From positions 1 to 64,000 of the forward strand of contig JAFWPB010000017.1 in the NCBI GenBank assembly GCA_017545245.1: a stretch of DNA of 64,000 nucleotides. Reading direction: 5' to 3'. The notes beneath the pieces are model-generated. The model had not been told where the DNA came from. It saw only the letters and a list, made by a program, of their open reading frames with translations, and searched no databases. The stretch's first letter is position 1; every line of letters starts with the position of its first letter. Source of the DNA: Clostridiales bacterium. Its GTDB lineage: Bacteria; Bacillota; Clostridia; Saccharofermentanales; Saccharofermentanaceae. The position numbers and the translations under genes were made by a program. This document shows, in pieces, positions 16,639 to 25,308 of the stretch.

Positions 16639-18987
16639 ATGAACAAGATCACGCTTCTTACCAAGTCCCACTTCAAGAAAAACCGCGGCACATCGATCGG
16701 TCTTTTTATCCTGATGCTGATTGCCGCCACGATGGTCACCCTCGCCATGCTTCTCTTCACCGATGTCTACCCGATCGGCGAAAAGACGGCAAAAGAACTG
16801 GATTCCGGCGATGGTATCTTCCGTATCAATGGTAACCTCGACGGCTTTACCGACGAAAAACTCAGAAGTATATTCGAAAACGATACTTCCCGTCTTTACA
16901 TCAAGCATTCTCTTTCCTATGATGCTACAATTCCCTTCGGAAGCGGCGATGCATCCTGTACCGCTCTGGTTTCCGACCACAGTGCTTTTGCAAAAGAACT
17001 GGGCAAGACCAAGATCGTGGAGGAAGATGCTTCCATCTCCGGAAAGCATGTGTACCTTCCGTACCAGATCCATACCAGTGGTGGTTACAATATCGGCGAC
17101 ACATACACATTCACTTTAGGTGGTGCGACCTACTCTCTTCCGGTAAAGGGATTCACTATCTCCACATACGGCAACAACAATTCCTATGGTTGTTTTGAAC
17201 TCGTAGTAGATGACGCAACTTATGAAGAAATGTATGCAAAAGATGCAGCGCAGTTTTCCGCGATCCAGATCCACTATGAATTGAAAGACGGCGTCAAGCA
17301 GTCTCCGTTCATCATCCGTATGAGCAATGAGATCCTGAAAGCAAACCAGAATACCATTATCGATTCCACGATCACACGCGGCTCCGCGATTACAGATGCC
17401 ACTTTCATGCCTTTGATCATTGCGGTATCTTTCTTCTCGATCACATTGATCGTGATCCTGGTCATCGTACTGATGCTTGGTAATTCAATCACAAATTATG
17501 TCCGTGAGAACATGAAGACTCTCGGTGCGCTCAAAGCAATCGGCTACACAAGCAAAAACATCAGAAGATCTCTTCTTCTTCAGTTCCTGATCCTTGCCGT
17601 GATCGGATCGGTCATCGGATCGGTACTCGGTTTCTTCCTGATGCCGGTAATCGCTTCTTTCTGCGTATCTCCGGTAGGCCTTCCGTACTCCGTATCTTTC
17701 AATGCACTTCCGATCATCGTTGCCATCTCGTCTGTAGTGCTTTTCACGATCCTGATCTCAAGACTCTCTCTTCGTAAGATCAAGAAGATCGAGCCGATCG
17801 TAGCACTCCGTGACGGTGTGGAAAGCCACAACTTCAAGAAGAACCATGCCCGCCTGGACAAGTCTCCGTTCAGCCTGAATGTGAACCTTGCCCTGAAGAC
17901 AATGATCTTCAACAAGAAGCAGAACATCATTACTTTCTTCGTGACAGGACTGATCATGTTCCTCTGCATCATCGCTCTTCTCATGTTTGAAAACTTCAGC
18001 AGAAACCCGAACCTCAATATTCTTACTGTGGATCAATCCCAGGGTGTCGTCTTTGTAGATGCACAGGCAAAGAAAGAAGCGCAGGAGTATCTTGAATCAA
18101 GAGACGATGTAGGAAATATCAGACGTGTAACCAACATTTTCATCTACTATAAGGACGAAGATTCTCTGAACGGTATCTTCTACGATGATCTTACCAAGAT
18201 GAACAACAAGGATTTCTGCTACAAAGGCAGCCTTCCTGAATATGACAACGAAGTCGCACTCGCAGGAAAATTCGCGAAGGATTACGGCCTCAAGATCGGT
18301 GACGAAATCGAGCTCACATTTGCTGACAAGACTTTCTCTTATGTGATCTCTGGTCTTGTCCAGAGCGCCAACAATAACGGCAAGCAGTTCCTGATGTCTG
18401 AAACAGCCGGAGCCCACCTGATCAATTGGGAAGAGATGCCTACCCAGCTGTGGTTTGATTGTGACAAAGAACTGACAAACGGAATCATGGACGAGTTCAA
18501 GGCAAAATTCGGTGAGCACTGCGTATCTACAACAAACTTCGATGAATCCGTGGAAGGCTCCATGACAACTTTCCGCTCCATTTCCGGACTGATGCTCACA
18601 GCAGTAAGTTTCATCTCCGTGATCATCATCCTTCTGACCCTCTTCCTCCTGATCAAGTCCTTGGTCTACTCGAAGAGAAAAGACTATGGTATCTACAAGG
18701 CAATCGGCTACACTAGCAACAACCTGGTCTTCCAGACTGCACTGAGTTTCATGCCATCGATCATCCTCTCTGTTGTGATCTACTCCTTTGTCTCGTACTA
18801 CCTCTCTAATCCATACATCAGCTTGATGATGAGTTCCTTCGGCATCGTAAAGGGCAAGTTCCCGATCCCGATCCCGGGCATCATCCTGATCGCGGCATGC
18901 GTCATCCTTCTCTCCTTCTTCTTCGCAGTATTTGAAGCAAGGAAGATTAAGAAGATTGAAGCATATAACATGCTTGTTGCTGAGTAA
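16639..18987 (+). CDS. ABC transporter permease with two FtsX domains
   Basis: Permease of 782 residues. An N-terminal helix (about 17-40) is followed by a large extracytoplasmic MacB-like domain, then three helices with an FtsX core (about 255-390). A second cycle follows with helix at about 435, another extracytoplasmic domain and three final helices (about 655-775). Both FtsX units contain LGALKAIGYTSKNI or YGIYKAIGYTSNNL, the cytoplasmic coupling region. This duplicated layout is that of Vex/BceB-like mechanotransmission or exporter proteins rather than importers. A GGGGTGG site precedes the ATG. The operon ends at the large hairpin at 18988. Confidence 0.9.
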   Translation: MNKITLLTKSHFKKNRGTSIGLFILMLIAATMVTLAMLLFTDVYPIGEKTAKELDSGDGIFRINGNLDGFTDEKLRSIFENDTSRLYIKHSLSYDATIPFGSGDASCTALVSDHSAFAKELGKTKIVEEDASISGKHVYLPYQIHTSGGYNIGDTYTFTLGGATYSLPVKGFTISTYGNNNSYGCFELVVDDATYEEMYAKDAAQFSAIQIHYELKDGVKQSPFIIRMSNEILKANQNTIIDSTITRGSAITDATFMPLIIAVSFFSITLIVILVIVLMLGNSITNYVRENMKTLGALKAIGYTSKNIRRSLLLQFLILAVIGSVIGSVLGFFLMPVIASFCVSPVGLPYSVSFNALPIIVAISSVVLFTILISRLSLRKIKKIEPIVALRDGVESHNFKKNHARLDKSPFSLNVNLALKTMIFNKKQNIITFFVTGLIMFLCIIALLMFENFSRNPNLNILTVDQSQGVVFVDAQAKKEAQEYLESRDDVGNIRRVTNIFIYYKDEDSLNGIFYDDLTKMNNKDFCYKGSLPEYDNEVALAGKFAKDYGLKIGDEIELTFADKTFSYVISGLVQSANNNGKQFLMSETAGAHLINWEEMPTQLWFDCDKELTNGIMDEFKAKFGEHCVSTTNFDESVEGSMTTFRSISGLMLTAVSFISVIIILLTLFLLIKSLVYSKRKDYGIYKAIGYTSNNLVFQTALSFMPSIILSVVIYSFVSYYLSNPYISLMMSSFGIVKGKFPIPIPGIILIAACVILLSFFFAVFEARKIKKIEAYNMLVAE

Positions 18988-19120
18988 CCAGAATCACCTG
19001 AATCTTCAACACATAAAAATGGAATAATCCTTTCCTTGCTGGTCCTCGGGCTTCGCCCTGCGGAATCGCTCGGAAAGGATTATTCTCATTTTGATCGTGT
19101 AGTGTTTATTGTGATTCTGG
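18988..19120. terminator. Large nested inverted repeat after the ABC operon
   Basis: Outer arms CCAGAATCAC (18988-18997) and GTGATTCTGG (19111-19120) flank an inner 13-bp perfect pair AATAATCCTTTCC (19023-19035) / GGAAAGGATTATT (19072-19084), extended outward by AAAATG/CATTTT with one bulge. The centre holds a third hairpin GGGC-TTC-GCCC. It starts at the stop codon of the permease. The inner hairpin could terminate transcription, but the 133-bp size and separate outer arms are also like a MITE. Confidence 0.6.
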
Positions 19121-19151
19121 TTTCTCAGCAGCCGCGCATGTCCGTGGGGGA

Positions 19152-20036
19152 TTATCCTAATTGGACTTCATAATACTCGCCGATATAGTCATCCGTTCCG
19201 TAATTGTCTACTCGTTCGACACTTGTCGAGATATATTCCCCGGTTGTTTCGTTGTCCGATATTCCTATTTCAATTTCTGCGGCTTCGTCTCCGGTTTTAT
19301 ACCCATCTGAATTCACAGAATCAAGTATCGCTTTACGTGCCTCGGGATCCTTAAGCAGTCTGTTGAATGCTTCTATGTACATTGAAACGAGTTTTTGATC
19401 ATCGAGATTCCTTTCATCAACCATTGCTTGTTCTTCTTCGTTATATACAAGATGAGGCGAATATACGAAAGTTACCTCCACACGAGCTTTGGGACGGTCC
19501 AACAACCGGTAGGTTGAGGAATTGAAATACTTCTGGTAACCGTATCCATCAATATCATCAAAATACTCTTTGACGAAACTCTTGTACGATACATCTTGAT
19601 ATTCACGATAATCAACATGCGTGCCTCGCGGCTCGCCTTCTTTGTACTCATAATTGGTCTGCGTCGCTGCTCTTTCGTCATAATATCCTTTCACTCGGGA
19701 AAAGTGCGTCTCCGTCATGTGGTACTCATGTTTGAGCAGCTAGAGATTGTCATAATCTTCTTCCGTATAGATGGTGTATGAACCATCATCACAGAGCACG
19801 AGAGAGGCTTTCCCCCTTTCATCAAGCGCTGATAAAAGAAGTTTTTCATCGGGCGCGTAGATCTCCTTGACCCGTACTTGATTTTTCTTTCCACAAGCTG
19901 CAGTCAGGATTCCAAAAAGTCCCACACTTACGAGAAGGAGAAATACGAGCGGTGAGAGCGTTCTTTGATAATGAGCCAAGCTATGCTGGCTTGAGAGTTT
20001 TACCTGTTTGGTGGGTTGGTTCGCCGTTTTTTTCAT
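19152..20036 (-). pseudogene. Lipoprotein gene interrupted by one in-frame TAG
   Basis: Two open segments lie in the same frame: a 98-residue N-terminal part (20036-19740) and a 188-residue or longer C-terminal part ending at 19152. They are separated only by TAG at 19740-19742, after YTEEDYDNL and before LLKHEYHMTETH. Joined they give about 294 residues: a long basic N-terminus, a hydrophobic helix and lipobox ILTAAC, then a soluble Asp/Glu/Tyr-rich domain of unknown function. The N-terminal layout copies that of the next gene at 20062. Either a nonsense mutation inactivated it, a shortened lipoprotein plus reinitiation at ATG 19718 is made, or amber is read through. GCGAGGT precedes the ATG at 20036. 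Confidence 0.7.
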
Positions 20037-20061
20037 GACTATTACCTCGCTTTATTTCATT

Positions 20062-20823
20062 TTATGTGTACATAGGGTCGAGTTTATCTTCATAAGTAAA
20101 ATCAGGATAATCTTTCTGGGTTTTTTCCAAATCTCCATCTGCAATGACCATCTCTCTGATTTCTTCGATCGTCTGAGCGCCACGTGTTTCCGGGTATGGA
20201 TAATGCGTAGAATAATAAGACCTGATATCATTTTCTAATTTCGACCTTTCTAAATCCCGCCAAGTTTCGTGCAAGCACATATTTTCCAGTTCGATAAAGA
20301 AATAGAATTCTGTGGAAGCCGATCCCTCTTCTTTATATTTGTGTTCCCGGATTTTGTACACTACAGCTAAATCTTGGCGATTCGGACTGTAATGATTAAA
20401 AATGCATCCGACATATTGCATCTCTTCCAGTTCTTGGTCGCAATCGTAAGGATACAGCTTGACTTTGATCCGTTTTTCGCTGAATTCCTTTATCTGATTT
20501 AGATCAATCTCATTGAGTTGATCAAACGAATTGATATACGGTGGGGGTTCGTGAGTATAACCCGGGACCCACATGTCAAGCGGAGGAGTCGTTTCACCGA
20601 TCCATTTCATTGAAACTTCTGTATTCTTATCTGAATAATAAAGGATCGTTTCTTTTTCAGTTGCATGCTTGTCACAACCCACAAGCAGGAAGCTGAAATG
20701 TCCCACGCACACCAGAAGGAGGAGCGCAAGCAGAGGGATAGTTTTTCTAAAGGAAGCAAAGCGTCTCGGGTGCAAGAGCTTTTCAGGCATTGTGATCCGG
20801 TTTTCATTCTTATTTGTCTTCAT
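20062..20823 (-). CDS. Lipoprotein of unknown function
   Basis: A 253-residue protein with an unusually long cytoplasmic N-terminus (about 27 residues), a hydrophobic stretch LLALLLLVCVG and a lipobox ending LLVGC. The mature part is acidic and Tyr-rich with no domain I recognise. The ATG at 20823 is set by AAAGGAGAG eight bases upstream. The downstream interrupted gene (19152-20036) has the same N-terminal plan, so the two look like diverged tandem copies. They read away from the secreted-peptide locus at 21067, whose promoter lies in the shared 243-bp intergenic region; an immunity or sensing role is possible but unproven. Confidence 0.75.
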   Translation of the reverse strand: MKTNKNENRITMPEKLLHPRRFASFRKTIPLLALLLLVCVGHFSFLLVGCDKHATEKETILYYSDKNTEVSMKWIGETTPPLDMWVPGYTHEPPPYINSFDQLNEIDLNQIKEFSEKRIKVKLYPYDCDQELEEMQYVGCIFNHYSPNRQDLAVVYKIREHKYKEEGSASTEFYFFIELENMCLHETWRDLERSKLENDIRSYYSTHYPYPETRGAQTIEEIREMVIADGDLEKTQKDYPDFTYEDKLDPMYT

Positions 20824-20934
20824 GGTGATTTCTCTCCTTTTTTCAAGTTGTGAAGTTCCCTTTGCTTCTATTAACAACTTCGGATGATGAATCTTACATA
20901 GGACAGAGAATATTTTTCACAAAAGGTAAATTCG

Positions 20935-20964
20935 TTGGAATTGCATTCACCATTTACATATAAT
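20935..20964 (+). promoter_or_regulatory. Upstream promoter candidate of the secreted-peptide locus
   Basis: TTGGAA (20935-20940), an 18-base spacer and TATAAT (20959-20964). If used, its transcript would carry the tiny reading frame at 20995 before the main gene. Confidence 0.4.
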
Positions 20965-20994
20965 CAAAATCGAAAACGGTTAAGGAGACATTTT

Positions 20995-21006
20995 ATGCGT
21001 TGTTGA
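20995..21006 (+). other. Three-codon leader-like reading frame (MRC stop)
   Basis: ATG CGT TGT TGA preceded by TAAGGAG at a proper distance. Its stop overlaps the TTGACA -35 box of the main promoter. It may be a minimal leader or chance. Confidence 0.25.
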
Positions 21007-21031
21007 CACTTTCAATTTCAAAAAGTAAAAT
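21003..21031 (+). promoter_or_regulatory. Near-consensus promoter of the secreted peptide
   Basis: TTGACA (21003-21008), exactly 17 bases, TAAAAT (21026-21031). The best sigma-A-type promoter in the window; it predicts strong expression of the peptide gene 36 bases downstream. Confidence 0.8.
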
Positions 21032-21066
21032 ACTCTTATCTTTATTATCTAAAGGAGTGTGTCATT

Positions 21067-21411
21067 ATGAAGAAAATTATTGGTTCCATCGCATTAGTTG
21101 CAACACTTGTAGCTCTGATGTCAACATCAGTCCTTGCTGGAAAAACCTGGACAAAGAATTCGGGAGGATTTAAGATGACTTCCCAATTCCAAAGCCACAG
21201 AGAGCAAGCAACTGTGAGCCCGAAAAATGATTGTCTGATTTACGCAAGTTTTTCAGTTAAGACAAACATGGGCGGCCAGAAAACTGTTAATTCCAGAATT
21301 CAGAACACCTATACGGCTAAGAGCTACTGGACGATCTTAACAGACTTCTCGAAAGAGGGTTATGTAAAAGGAATGGTTGATAAGGTAGATGTTACACATA
21401 CTGACAAGTAA
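21067..21411 (+). CDS. Small Sec-exported peptide, lactococcin 972-like candidate
   Basis: A 114-residue precursor: MKKIIGSIALVATL signal peptide with probable cleavage after SVLA (24), leaving about 90 residues starting GKTWTKNSGG. The mature part is rich in Ser, Thr, Lys and aromatic residues, contains one Cys and has SQFQSHREQATV in the first half. Lactococcin 972-family bacteriocins are also Sec-exported peptides of 60-100 residues with a Trp near the N-terminus and an S-x-Y/F-x-S-x-x-x-H-x-A-x-V pattern, and they are followed by a FtsX-like immunity transporter and ATPase, as here. I call the family from pattern and context, not from a search. AAAGGAG precedes the ATG by 9 bases; strong promoter upstream. 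Confidence 0.6.
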   Translation: MKKIIGSIALVATLVALMSTSVLAGKTWTKNSGGFKMTSQFQSHREQATVSPKNDCLIYASFSVKTNMGGQKTVNSRIQNTYTAKSYWTILTDFSKEGYVKGMVDKVDVTHTDK

Positions 21412-21456
21412 TACTTCCATTCTATGTGATTTGATGAATTATTTGGGGTAAATGTG

Positions 21457-21488
21457 AGGACCGCCGAAGATTTCTCTTCGTCGGTCTT
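21457..21488 (+). terminator. Hairpin between peptide gene and transporter genes (attenuator?)
   Basis: GACCG-C-CGAAGA pairs with TCTTCG-T-CGGTC around a TTTC loop, with one internal mismatch, and only a weak T run follows (TTCATGGTTTTG). It lies 46 bases after the peptide stop and could lower read-through into the permease genes. It overlaps the possible GTG start at 21454. Confidence 0.55.
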
Positions 21489-21489
21489 C

Positions 21490-22740
21490 ATGGTTTTGTA
21501 TATGAGACTGATCTTCAGGATAATTAAAGATAACATAATCAGGCTGCTTTTTGCTTTGATCGGGATGTCTGTTGTTTCAACGATATGCTTGTTGAGCTTT
21601 GTTGATCTGGAAAGAAAGACAGCTGTGTATGATTCGCTTTATAGCTTTCTTCCCTCTGACAGCATTATCATCAAATTCAACAACAACTCCATGTCAGATG
21701 TAGACGAAAAGCGAATTGAATTGCTTACTTCTGAAGTGGCTTTGTTTCCGGAAGTGGACAGTCTGGTTCCCTTTTGTCCACAAACCGTATATCTGAAAGA
21801 TGATGCTTCACAGGATATCTATTGTTTTCAAATGTACAATTCGGAAATCAGCAGTGCTTTTCGTTTTGATATTAAGGAAGGACGAGCACCTGCAAAAGGG
21901 ACGAACGAAGTTCTTGTTTCTCAGGATGCTGCCAGAAGATACCGCATCGGCGACGAAATACATACAAAAGTCGTGGACTGGAGCATGAATGATGCCCGGG
22001 GCCATATCATAGAAGAATATTTCCAATCCGTAGATCTCACTGTCGTAGGGATAGTGGAGGATACATCAAGATTCATATCTTTGGATTCAAGTGACGCAAC
22101 ACCTTTAGGGCTGATTGAGGCACGTGTCTTCGAGTATTCAGAGGCAGGCACACCGCTCGTTTTTTCATACGGAAGCAAAGATATTGAAGGAAACCCTATC
22201 GACCACAAATACGAGTCTGATCTGGTATATACCCTGGTAGTAAAATTGAAAGAGGGTGTACCTTCTTCTGAAGCAATATCACACATCTATGAGCATATCC
22301 AAGGCTATGGCTTCATCAAGACCGGACGTGAGTTTGTCGAAGAAGCAATTGAATCTCAGTGGAAGGATTACAGACCCATTATCGGAGTCGGCCTTGCAGC
22401 TCTTTTCATTATGACGATCACCTTGATTTCGATCTATCTGTTTCAAATCAAAAAAGGTATGAAGGCACTGATCAGCTACTATATCTGTGGATGTTCCTGG
22501 AATCGGATCATACTCAGTTTGTGCCTGATCAACGTTCCCACCACTATTCTTGGACTACTTTTCGGAATAATCTATTTCCGAAATTCAACCGCACTTTTCG
22601 AAGACGTAGTATTAACAAAGACTGCATTAATTTCCACAGTACTTCTGATTGTTCTCATACAAGCAGTGATTTCCATTCTGTTTTTCCTTTCACTTCACCG
22701 GGTCTCCCCCGTAGACATCAGGAGGAAGGAAAATGAATAA
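21490..22740 (+). CDS. FtsX-like ABC permease, first subunit
   Basis: About 416 residues from ATG 21490. A first helix (about 20-40) is followed by a MacB-like extracytoplasmic domain of roughly 260 residues and three helices in the last 130 residues, the FtsX layout. Starts possible are GTG 21454, ATG 21490 and ATG 21502; none has a good ribosome site, and the hairpin 21457-21488 lies over the region, so translation may depend on its structure. The gene overlaps the next by 8 bases. With the partner permease and ATPase it forms a Mac/Bce-like exporter, probably for immunity to or handling of the peptide encoded upstream. Confidence 0.75.
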   Translation: MVLYMRLIFRIIKDNIIRLLFALIGMSVVSTICLLSFVDLERKTAVYDSLYSFLPSDSIIIKFNNNSMSDVDEKRIELLTSEVALFPEVDSLVPFCPQTVYLKDDASQDIYCFQMYNSEISSAFRFDIKEGRAPAKGTNEVLVSQDAARRYRIGDEIHTKVVDWSMNDARGHIIEEYFQSVDLTVVGIVEDTSRFISLDSSDATPLGLIEARVFEYSEAGTPLVFSYGSKDIEGNPIDHKYESDLVYTLVVKLKEGVPSSEAISHIYEHIQGYGFIKTGREFVEEAIESQWKDYRPIIGVGLAALFIMTITLISIYLFQIKKGMKALISYYICGCSWNRIILSLCLINVPTTILGLLFGIIYFRNSTALFEDVVLTKTALISTVLLIVLIQAVISILFFLSLHRVSPVDIRRKENE

Positions 22741-23884
22741 TACATTGAAACACCTGGTAAATAACAAGAAACAAAGCTTAGGGATAATCATTATACTCGC
22801 CATTATTCTTTTCGTTCAGTTGTATCTGACATCTGAATTATGGGTCGCTTTTTATCCTTCCGGAAAAGAGAAATTAAGTGAATCCTGCTACAGTTTTGTT
22901 GTCTCCGATCCTACTCCAAAAGCGCTTGAGACCATGGTGAAAAGCGTTCCGGCCGACATCACCGGAATCCTGGACATTCAACTTGTGGGAACAGGATTAG
23001 AGTATCACGACCAGCTCATCACCGCGGAAGTTTTCGATGAACAGCAGTATAAAGAATGGTTTCCCGAAGAATATGGAGAAACATATCAGGAAATTCGACT
23101 CATTGCCCCCCTGACGCCATTATCCAGCAAAAGGATAAACAACTACGGAAGTTACGATCCTTCCAGAATAAATGACAGCACGATCATACTTTTGGATAAT
23201 TGGCGTACATACTCGGACTCTCAGTTATTCATAGGAAAATATGTGTACATTTCAGGAGAGCCCTATGAAATAGTCGGTGCAGCAGATATCTATGAGGTCG
23301 AATGGGATAATGAGATCTACAATAAATATATCGGAAGCATAGGAACAGTACTAAAAACCACTTCACGTTACGAGGTGGTATTCCAATTTGGCAAACCACT
23401 AAAAAACTCGATGTACAAGAAATTACTTGCCTTTGTCGAAGAATCATTTGAAGTAACTGATGCTGAGATGCCATACGTCCTGAACGAAGAAGAAAGCAAT
23501 GATGTAACAAGGTTTTCTGCGGAGATCCTGATTTGTATTGCAGTATGCCTATTCCTGACAATGGATTTCATAGAGTATGTTATTGAAAACAGGAAAAAGG
23601 AATTCCGAGTATATCTGATTTGCGGTGCTTCAAGTTTTTATAACGTGAAGCTGATATTCTATCACGTCTCTCTATTGTGTCTCTTTGCTGAAATCACAGG
23701 CTGGACCACATTTATCCTGCTGATGCGGCTTACACGGTTAGTGGCCTTCGACAAGATTCCGCTTGCATTCGCCCTGATCAATATTTTCTCCTTTTGGATA
23801 CTTCTCATGATCGTCATGATCATCTACCTGATAAAAGATCACATTCAAAAACGCAAATTGGGATTGTCGAGAATAGCGAGGTAA
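22733..23884 (+). CDS. FtsX-like ABC permease, second subunit
   Basis: A 383-residue protein with a helix at about 15-35, an extracytoplasmic domain of about 215 residues and three helices (about 263-283, 307-330, 345-370). The plan is the same as the upstream permease although sequence similarity is low, so the pair probably forms a heterodimer. Its start overlaps the previous stop; GAGGAAGG lies upstream. It ends 3 bases before the ATPase. In known lactococcin 972-type loci the permease is often a single larger protein; two half-size subunits would be a variant. Confidence 0.8.
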   Translation: MNNTLKHLVNNKKQSLGIIIILAIILFVQLYLTSELWVAFYPSGKEKLSESCYSFVVSDPTPKALETMVKSVPADITGILDIQLVGTGLEYHDQLITAEVFDEQQYKEWFPEEYGETYQEIRLIAPLTPLSSKRINNYGSYDPSRINDSTIILLDNWRTYSDSQLFIGKYVYISGEPYEIVGAADIYEVEWDNEIYNKYIGSIGTVLKTTSRYEVVFQFGKPLKNSMYKKLLAFVEESFEVTDAEMPYVLNEEESNDVTRFSAEILICIAVCLFLTMDFIEYVIENRKKEFRVYLICGASSFYNVKLIFYHVSLLCLFAEITGWTTFILLMRLTRLVAFDKIPLAFALINIFSFWILLMIVMIIYLIKDHIQKRKLGLSRIAR

Positions 23885-23887
23885 TAT

Positions 23888-24565
23888 ATGGAAAACATGA
23901 TTGAAATCCAAAATCTGAATAAAACGTATAAGTTGAAAGATGCTGAACCGACAGTGGCTGTCGACAATATGTGCCTGACTATCGGAAAAGGTGAATTCCT
24001 TGCTATCGAAGGTGTGTCTGGTTCCGGGAAGTCCACGTTGCTGAACATGATCGGTACACTGGATGTCCCCACCGCAGGAAGCATCAGAATTGCAGACAAC
24101 GAGATCACAAAAATGAGTGCCAGAAAGCTGGCGATTTTCCGAAACGAGTTTATCGGGTTCGTCCTGCAGGATTTCGCTCTCATCCCTTACAATACCGGAT
24201 ATGAGAACATAGAAGTGCCTCTGCTCTTTACGAAGAAAAAACTGAACCGCAGAGAGGCTATATATGAAGCAGCCGAGAAGGTGGGAATCACCAAACTTCT
24301 CAAGCAACGGGTGAATACTATGTCCGGAGGACAGAAGCAAAGAGTCGCAATTGCCAGAGCGCTGGTAAACCAGCCGCAGATCATTCTGGCAGACGAACCA
24401 ACTGGTGCTCTGGACAGCAAGACAAAGAAAGATATTGTAGATTTGCTTCGACATATCGCCGATGAAGGAAAAACCGTAGTCATGGTCACACACGATGAGA
24501 AAGCCGCTTCGGTAGCTGACCGGATCATTACCATATCAGATGGAAGGATCGTTGCAGAGAAATAG
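23888..24565 (+). CDS. ABC transporter ATP-binding protein (MacB/LolD type)
   Basis: ATPase of 225 residues. Walker A is GVSGSGKST (about 42-50), Q-loop FVLQDFALI, signature MSGGQKQRVAIARAL, Walker B IILADEPTGALDS and H-loop VMVTHDE are all intact. It is the last gene of the locus that begins with the exported peptide and energises the two preceding permeases. No terminator is evident before the next gene, which however has its own leader of about 80 bases with a GGAG site. Confidence 0.92.
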   Translation: MENMIEIQNLNKTYKLKDAEPTVAVDNMCLTIGKGEFLAIEGVSGSGKSTLLNMIGTLDVPTAGSIRIADNEITKMSARKLAIFRNEFIGFVLQDFALIPYNTGYENIEVPLLFTKKKLNRREAIYEAAEKVGITKLLKQRVNTMSGGQKQRVAIARALVNQPQIILADEPTGALDSKTKKDIVDLLRHIADEGKTVVMVTHDEKAASVADRIITISDGRIVAEK

Positions 24566-24648
24566 TCTCTTTATTCTCACATATAGGATACTTGTGGGCA
24601 CTGTGATAGAATCAGATATTATATGCAGTCAGAAGATCGGAGATACAA

Positions 24649-25308
24649 ATGAAAGAGAAAAAAGGAATCATATTCGATATGGACGGCACGGTATGGGACA
24701 GCTCCGAGAACGTGGCCGCGGCATGGACAGTCAAGATCAAGGAAGCGGGATTCGACCATTTTGTCACCCGTGAAGATATTCAGAGCGTGATGGGAAAACC
24801 GATGGATGTCATCGCGGACACACTCTTTACATATACGAGGAAGGGCAAGCAGCGCAATGCCCTTCGTGAAGCTTGTGAGAATTACGAAAACGAGTTCTTG
24901 AGAGAGCATGGTGGCATTCTTTATCCGGATGTTGTCGAAACATGGGAGCGCTTGAAGAAAGAGGGCTATCACCTCTACATCGTCAGTAATTGCCAGGCCG
25001 GCTATATCGAAGCTTTTCTGGAATACTATAAGATTCCATGGGGTAAGCCGTCCCGCCTGATCGAAGATATCGAGTGCTACGGAAATAATTTTCTCCAGAA
25101 GGATGAGAACATCCGGCTTCTTGCCGAGCGGAACCACCTTACGGCCGCTTGTTATGTCGGCGATATCCAGAGTGATTACGATGCCACGGCCAAAGCCGGC
25201 TTTCCGTTTATCCATGCGTCTTACGGGTTTGGAAAGATCAATGTACCTGTACCCGTGATCACAAAATTCAGCGACCTTCCGGCCGTTGTGAAGGAGGTCC
25301 TCCAATGA
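24649..25308 (+). CDS. HAD-superfamily phosphatase (phosphoglycolate phosphatase-like)
   Basis: A 219-residue haloacid-dehalogenase-type hydrolase. The first motif IIFDMDGTVWD supplies nucleophile Asp10 and Asp12. The second motif is IVSNCQAG, and the metal-binding motif is YVGDIQSDYDATAKAG near residue 168. A helical cap lies between motifs 1 and 2, typical of subfamily I. Its stop overlaps the start of the next gene by 4 bases (ATGA), so the two products are made together. With a glycerol-1-phosphate dehydrogenase-like partner, its substrate could be a glycerol phosphate or sugar phosphate; this is inference. Confidence 0.85.
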   Translation: MKEKKGIIFDMDGTVWDSSENVAAAWTVKIKEAGFDHFVTREDIQSVMGKPMDVIADTLFTYTRKGKQRNALREACENYENEFLREHGGILYPDVVETWERLKKEGYHLYIVSNCQAGYIEAFLEYYKIPWGKPSRLIEDIECYGNNFLQKDENIRLLAERNHLTAACYVGDIQSDYDATAKAGFPFIHASYGFGKINVPVPVITKFSDLPAVVKEVLQ

